From contig JAEWNM010000352.1 in assembly GCA_023392755.1 (NCBI GenBank), positions 1-7,172 of the forward strand: a stretch of 7,172 bases of DNA, written 5' to 3'. Position numbers and translations under genes: made by a program. This DNA comes from Bacillota bacterium. GTDB lineage: Bacteria > Bacillota > Clostridia > Christensenellales > Aristaeellaceae. The notes beneath the pieces are model-generated. The model did not search any database. It was not told the DNA's origin and saw nothing but the letters and a program-made list of their open reading frames with translations. Positions 6,297 through 7,172 of the stretch are shown piece by piece. Every line of letters starts with the position of its first letter. Position 1 is the first letter of the stretch.

Positions 6297-7045
6297 TTAT
6301 ACAATGCTTTGGTTCACCGCCCGCGTTGAAGGCTCAAAATAATTGCATACATACAGCGCCTTTACGGTAACAAACCTGCTCGGCTTTCCAACCGTTTCCA
6401 TCGTAAAATGCACGTTCCCCTTATGCTGGTTTTCAAGGCACCACAGCCCGTCCTTCATTCTTTTGGCATGCAGCCAATCAATAGCCGGCTGCATGCGCGG
6501 ATCATACGGAACCTGCTGATCGGCAAAGCATTCCAGCCCCCGCAAAAGGTCATATCTGTAGCGATACGGATACGACAGCTTCCGAAACCTTGTGTCGACG
6601 TCATCCATAAACAGACTGTTGCGCAGCAAAAACGCAAACGCTTTCGCTTTTGCTTCCTCCATGCCAAAAAGCCCGTGCCCTGGCACGGAAACGCCGCATT
6701 GGCCCAATCCTTCCAGAACACAGATTGTCGTATGCGGGTCTCCTTTTTCGCTATGGATGTTCCACGTAAAGCCGCCGTCCTTTTTTTGAGCGGAAAGAAG
6801 ATGCCCGGCCAGCTTGATGACACGGGGTTCATACGGACAAAAATAGGCGGCATAGTTCAAAACCATGCCGTCCACGCATATGTCGCTGGGATGCTCATAT
6901 CTGGAAAGGTTCATACCCCCGTCATGATTCATGCAATCATCAAACATCCGTATGACCATGTCCCGGCAGGGTTTTAGTGTTTGCGGCGCGCACAGGTTTT
7001 TCAAATCCAGCAATGTATAATGCGTGGATGTCCATTTGGGCTGAT
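6297..7045 (-). pseudogene. Squalene-cyclase/prenyltransferase-like toroid protein, 5' end removed by an IS
   Basis: The last 249 or so codons of a protein resembling the alpha/alpha-toroid family (squalene-hopene cyclase and prenyltransferase beta-subunit repeats). Repeat-like motifs are seen: HDGGMNLS, KKDGGFTW and MKDGLWCLENQHKG, plus PKWTSTHYTLLDLKNL, DICVDGMVLN and TVGKPSRFVT, which I recall as conserved in a clostridial family of uncharacterised toroid proteins. That family has a further N-terminal region before PKWTSTHYTLLDL. Here the match stops at the HQPKW stretch, and the sequence upstream becomes the end of an insertion sequence. The open frame continues to a GTG at 7124, but those codons are antisense to the transposase leader and have no family-like character. 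No terpenoid genes are nearby and no catalytic DxDD motif is visible, so the original function is unknown. Sampled lines have about 47-48 percent GC, against 60-70 percent in the HD gene. Confidence 0.72.
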
Positions 7046-7172
7046 GAGAGTGTAAATAATTCCGTATAAATGGGAACAATATCCAAGAGAGGGGATGTTT
7101 CCATGCACGAGAAGGAACAGGCACTGGCAGAGATGCTGGCCGGGCAATGCAAAAGCATCGAGGATGTGCGAG
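7046..7172 (+). mobile_element. Left end of an IS256-like insertion sequence (continues past the right edge)
   Basis: The stretch starting GAGAGTGTAAATAATTCC at 7046 resembles the terminal repeats I recall for IS256-family elements of Firmicutes (GAGAGTGTAAA plus an AT-rich tail). It is followed after about 57 bases by a transposase-like start. The boundary is placed where the toroid protein's family-like sequence stops. The right end, its matching inverted repeat and the target-site duplication lie outside the window, so the exact first base is uncertain by several bases. Confidence 0.65.
7103..7172 (+). CDS. IS256/Mutator-type transposase, N-terminal 23 codons
   Basis: This is the only plus-strand gene supported in the window, cut by the right edge. 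The visible residues run MHEKEQALAEMLAGQCKS then IEDVR. They match the usual opening of Firmicutes IS256-type transposases, with a helical stretch and then a C-x-x-x-E/D-D-V segment before the conserved domain. A GAGGGG ribosome binding site lies at 7089-7094, eight bases before the ATG. A DDE transposase of this family would cut and paste the element and leave a short target duplication. No catalytic residue is within view, so the family call rests on the leader, the candidate terminal repeat and the insertion context. Confidence 0.6.
   Translation, partial: MHEKEQALAEMLAGQCKSIEDVR

Noticed and set aside
7046..7124. GTG at 7124 as the natural start of the toroid gene
   Set aside because: These codons are antisense to the IS leader and transposase start and do not resemble the family's N-terminal region.
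1..7172. CRISPR array, tRNA, rRNA or riboswitch
   Set aside because: No regularly spaced repeats, cloverleaf-like stretches or recognisable riboswitch cores were seen on either strand.

Overview
The window looks like accessory chromosome from a fairly GC-rich member of the Firmicutes, most likely a clostridial lineage. This rests on strong AGGAGG-type ribosome binding sites close to starts, small stand-alone GNAT, HD, flavodoxin and nitroreductase proteins, and an IS256-like transposase start. No rRNA, tRNA or marker gene is present, so the lineage is an inference.

Layout. Almost everything is on the minus strand, so transcription runs from high to low coordinates. At the right edge (about 7046-7172, plus strand) is the left end of an insertion sequence with the first 23 codons of what looks like an IS256/Mutator-type transposase. 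It abuts, and appears to have cut the 5' end off, a minus-strand gene for a squalene-cyclase/prenyltransferase-like alpha/alpha-toroid protein (fragment 6297-7045). A hairpin followed by seven T residues (minus strand, 6166-6205) closes that unit.

Downstream is a run of seven minus-strand genes: a 70-residue hypothetical protein (5875-6087), a short flavodoxin-like protein (5368-5808), an HD-domain phosphohydrolase (4646-5347), a RimJ/RimL-type GNAT acetyltransferase (3990-4553), a large soluble hybrid histidine kinase with PAS-GAF-GAF-HisKA-HATPase-REC order (1288-3876), a tandem-GNAT protein (318-1274), and the N-terminal third of a nitroreductase (1-275, running off the left edge). Gaps are 13 to about 113 bases. 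No convincing intrinsic terminator was seen inside the run, so some or all of it may be one operon. The clearest coupling is kinase to tandem GNAT, where the kinase stop codon overlaps the next ribosome binding site.

How the genes might work together. Two flavoproteins and two acetyltransferases beside a cytoplasmic multi-sensor kinase suggest a stress, redox or detoxification neighbourhood. No shared pathway can be proven from the sequence. I see no CRISPR array, phage module, toxin-antitoxin pair or clearly new multi-gene system. The points most worth a second look are the IS-truncated toroid gene, the kinase with a domain set I associate mainly with Gram-negative phyla, the conserved-looking 70-residue protein at the head of the run, and the GTG start of the single-domain GNAT gene.
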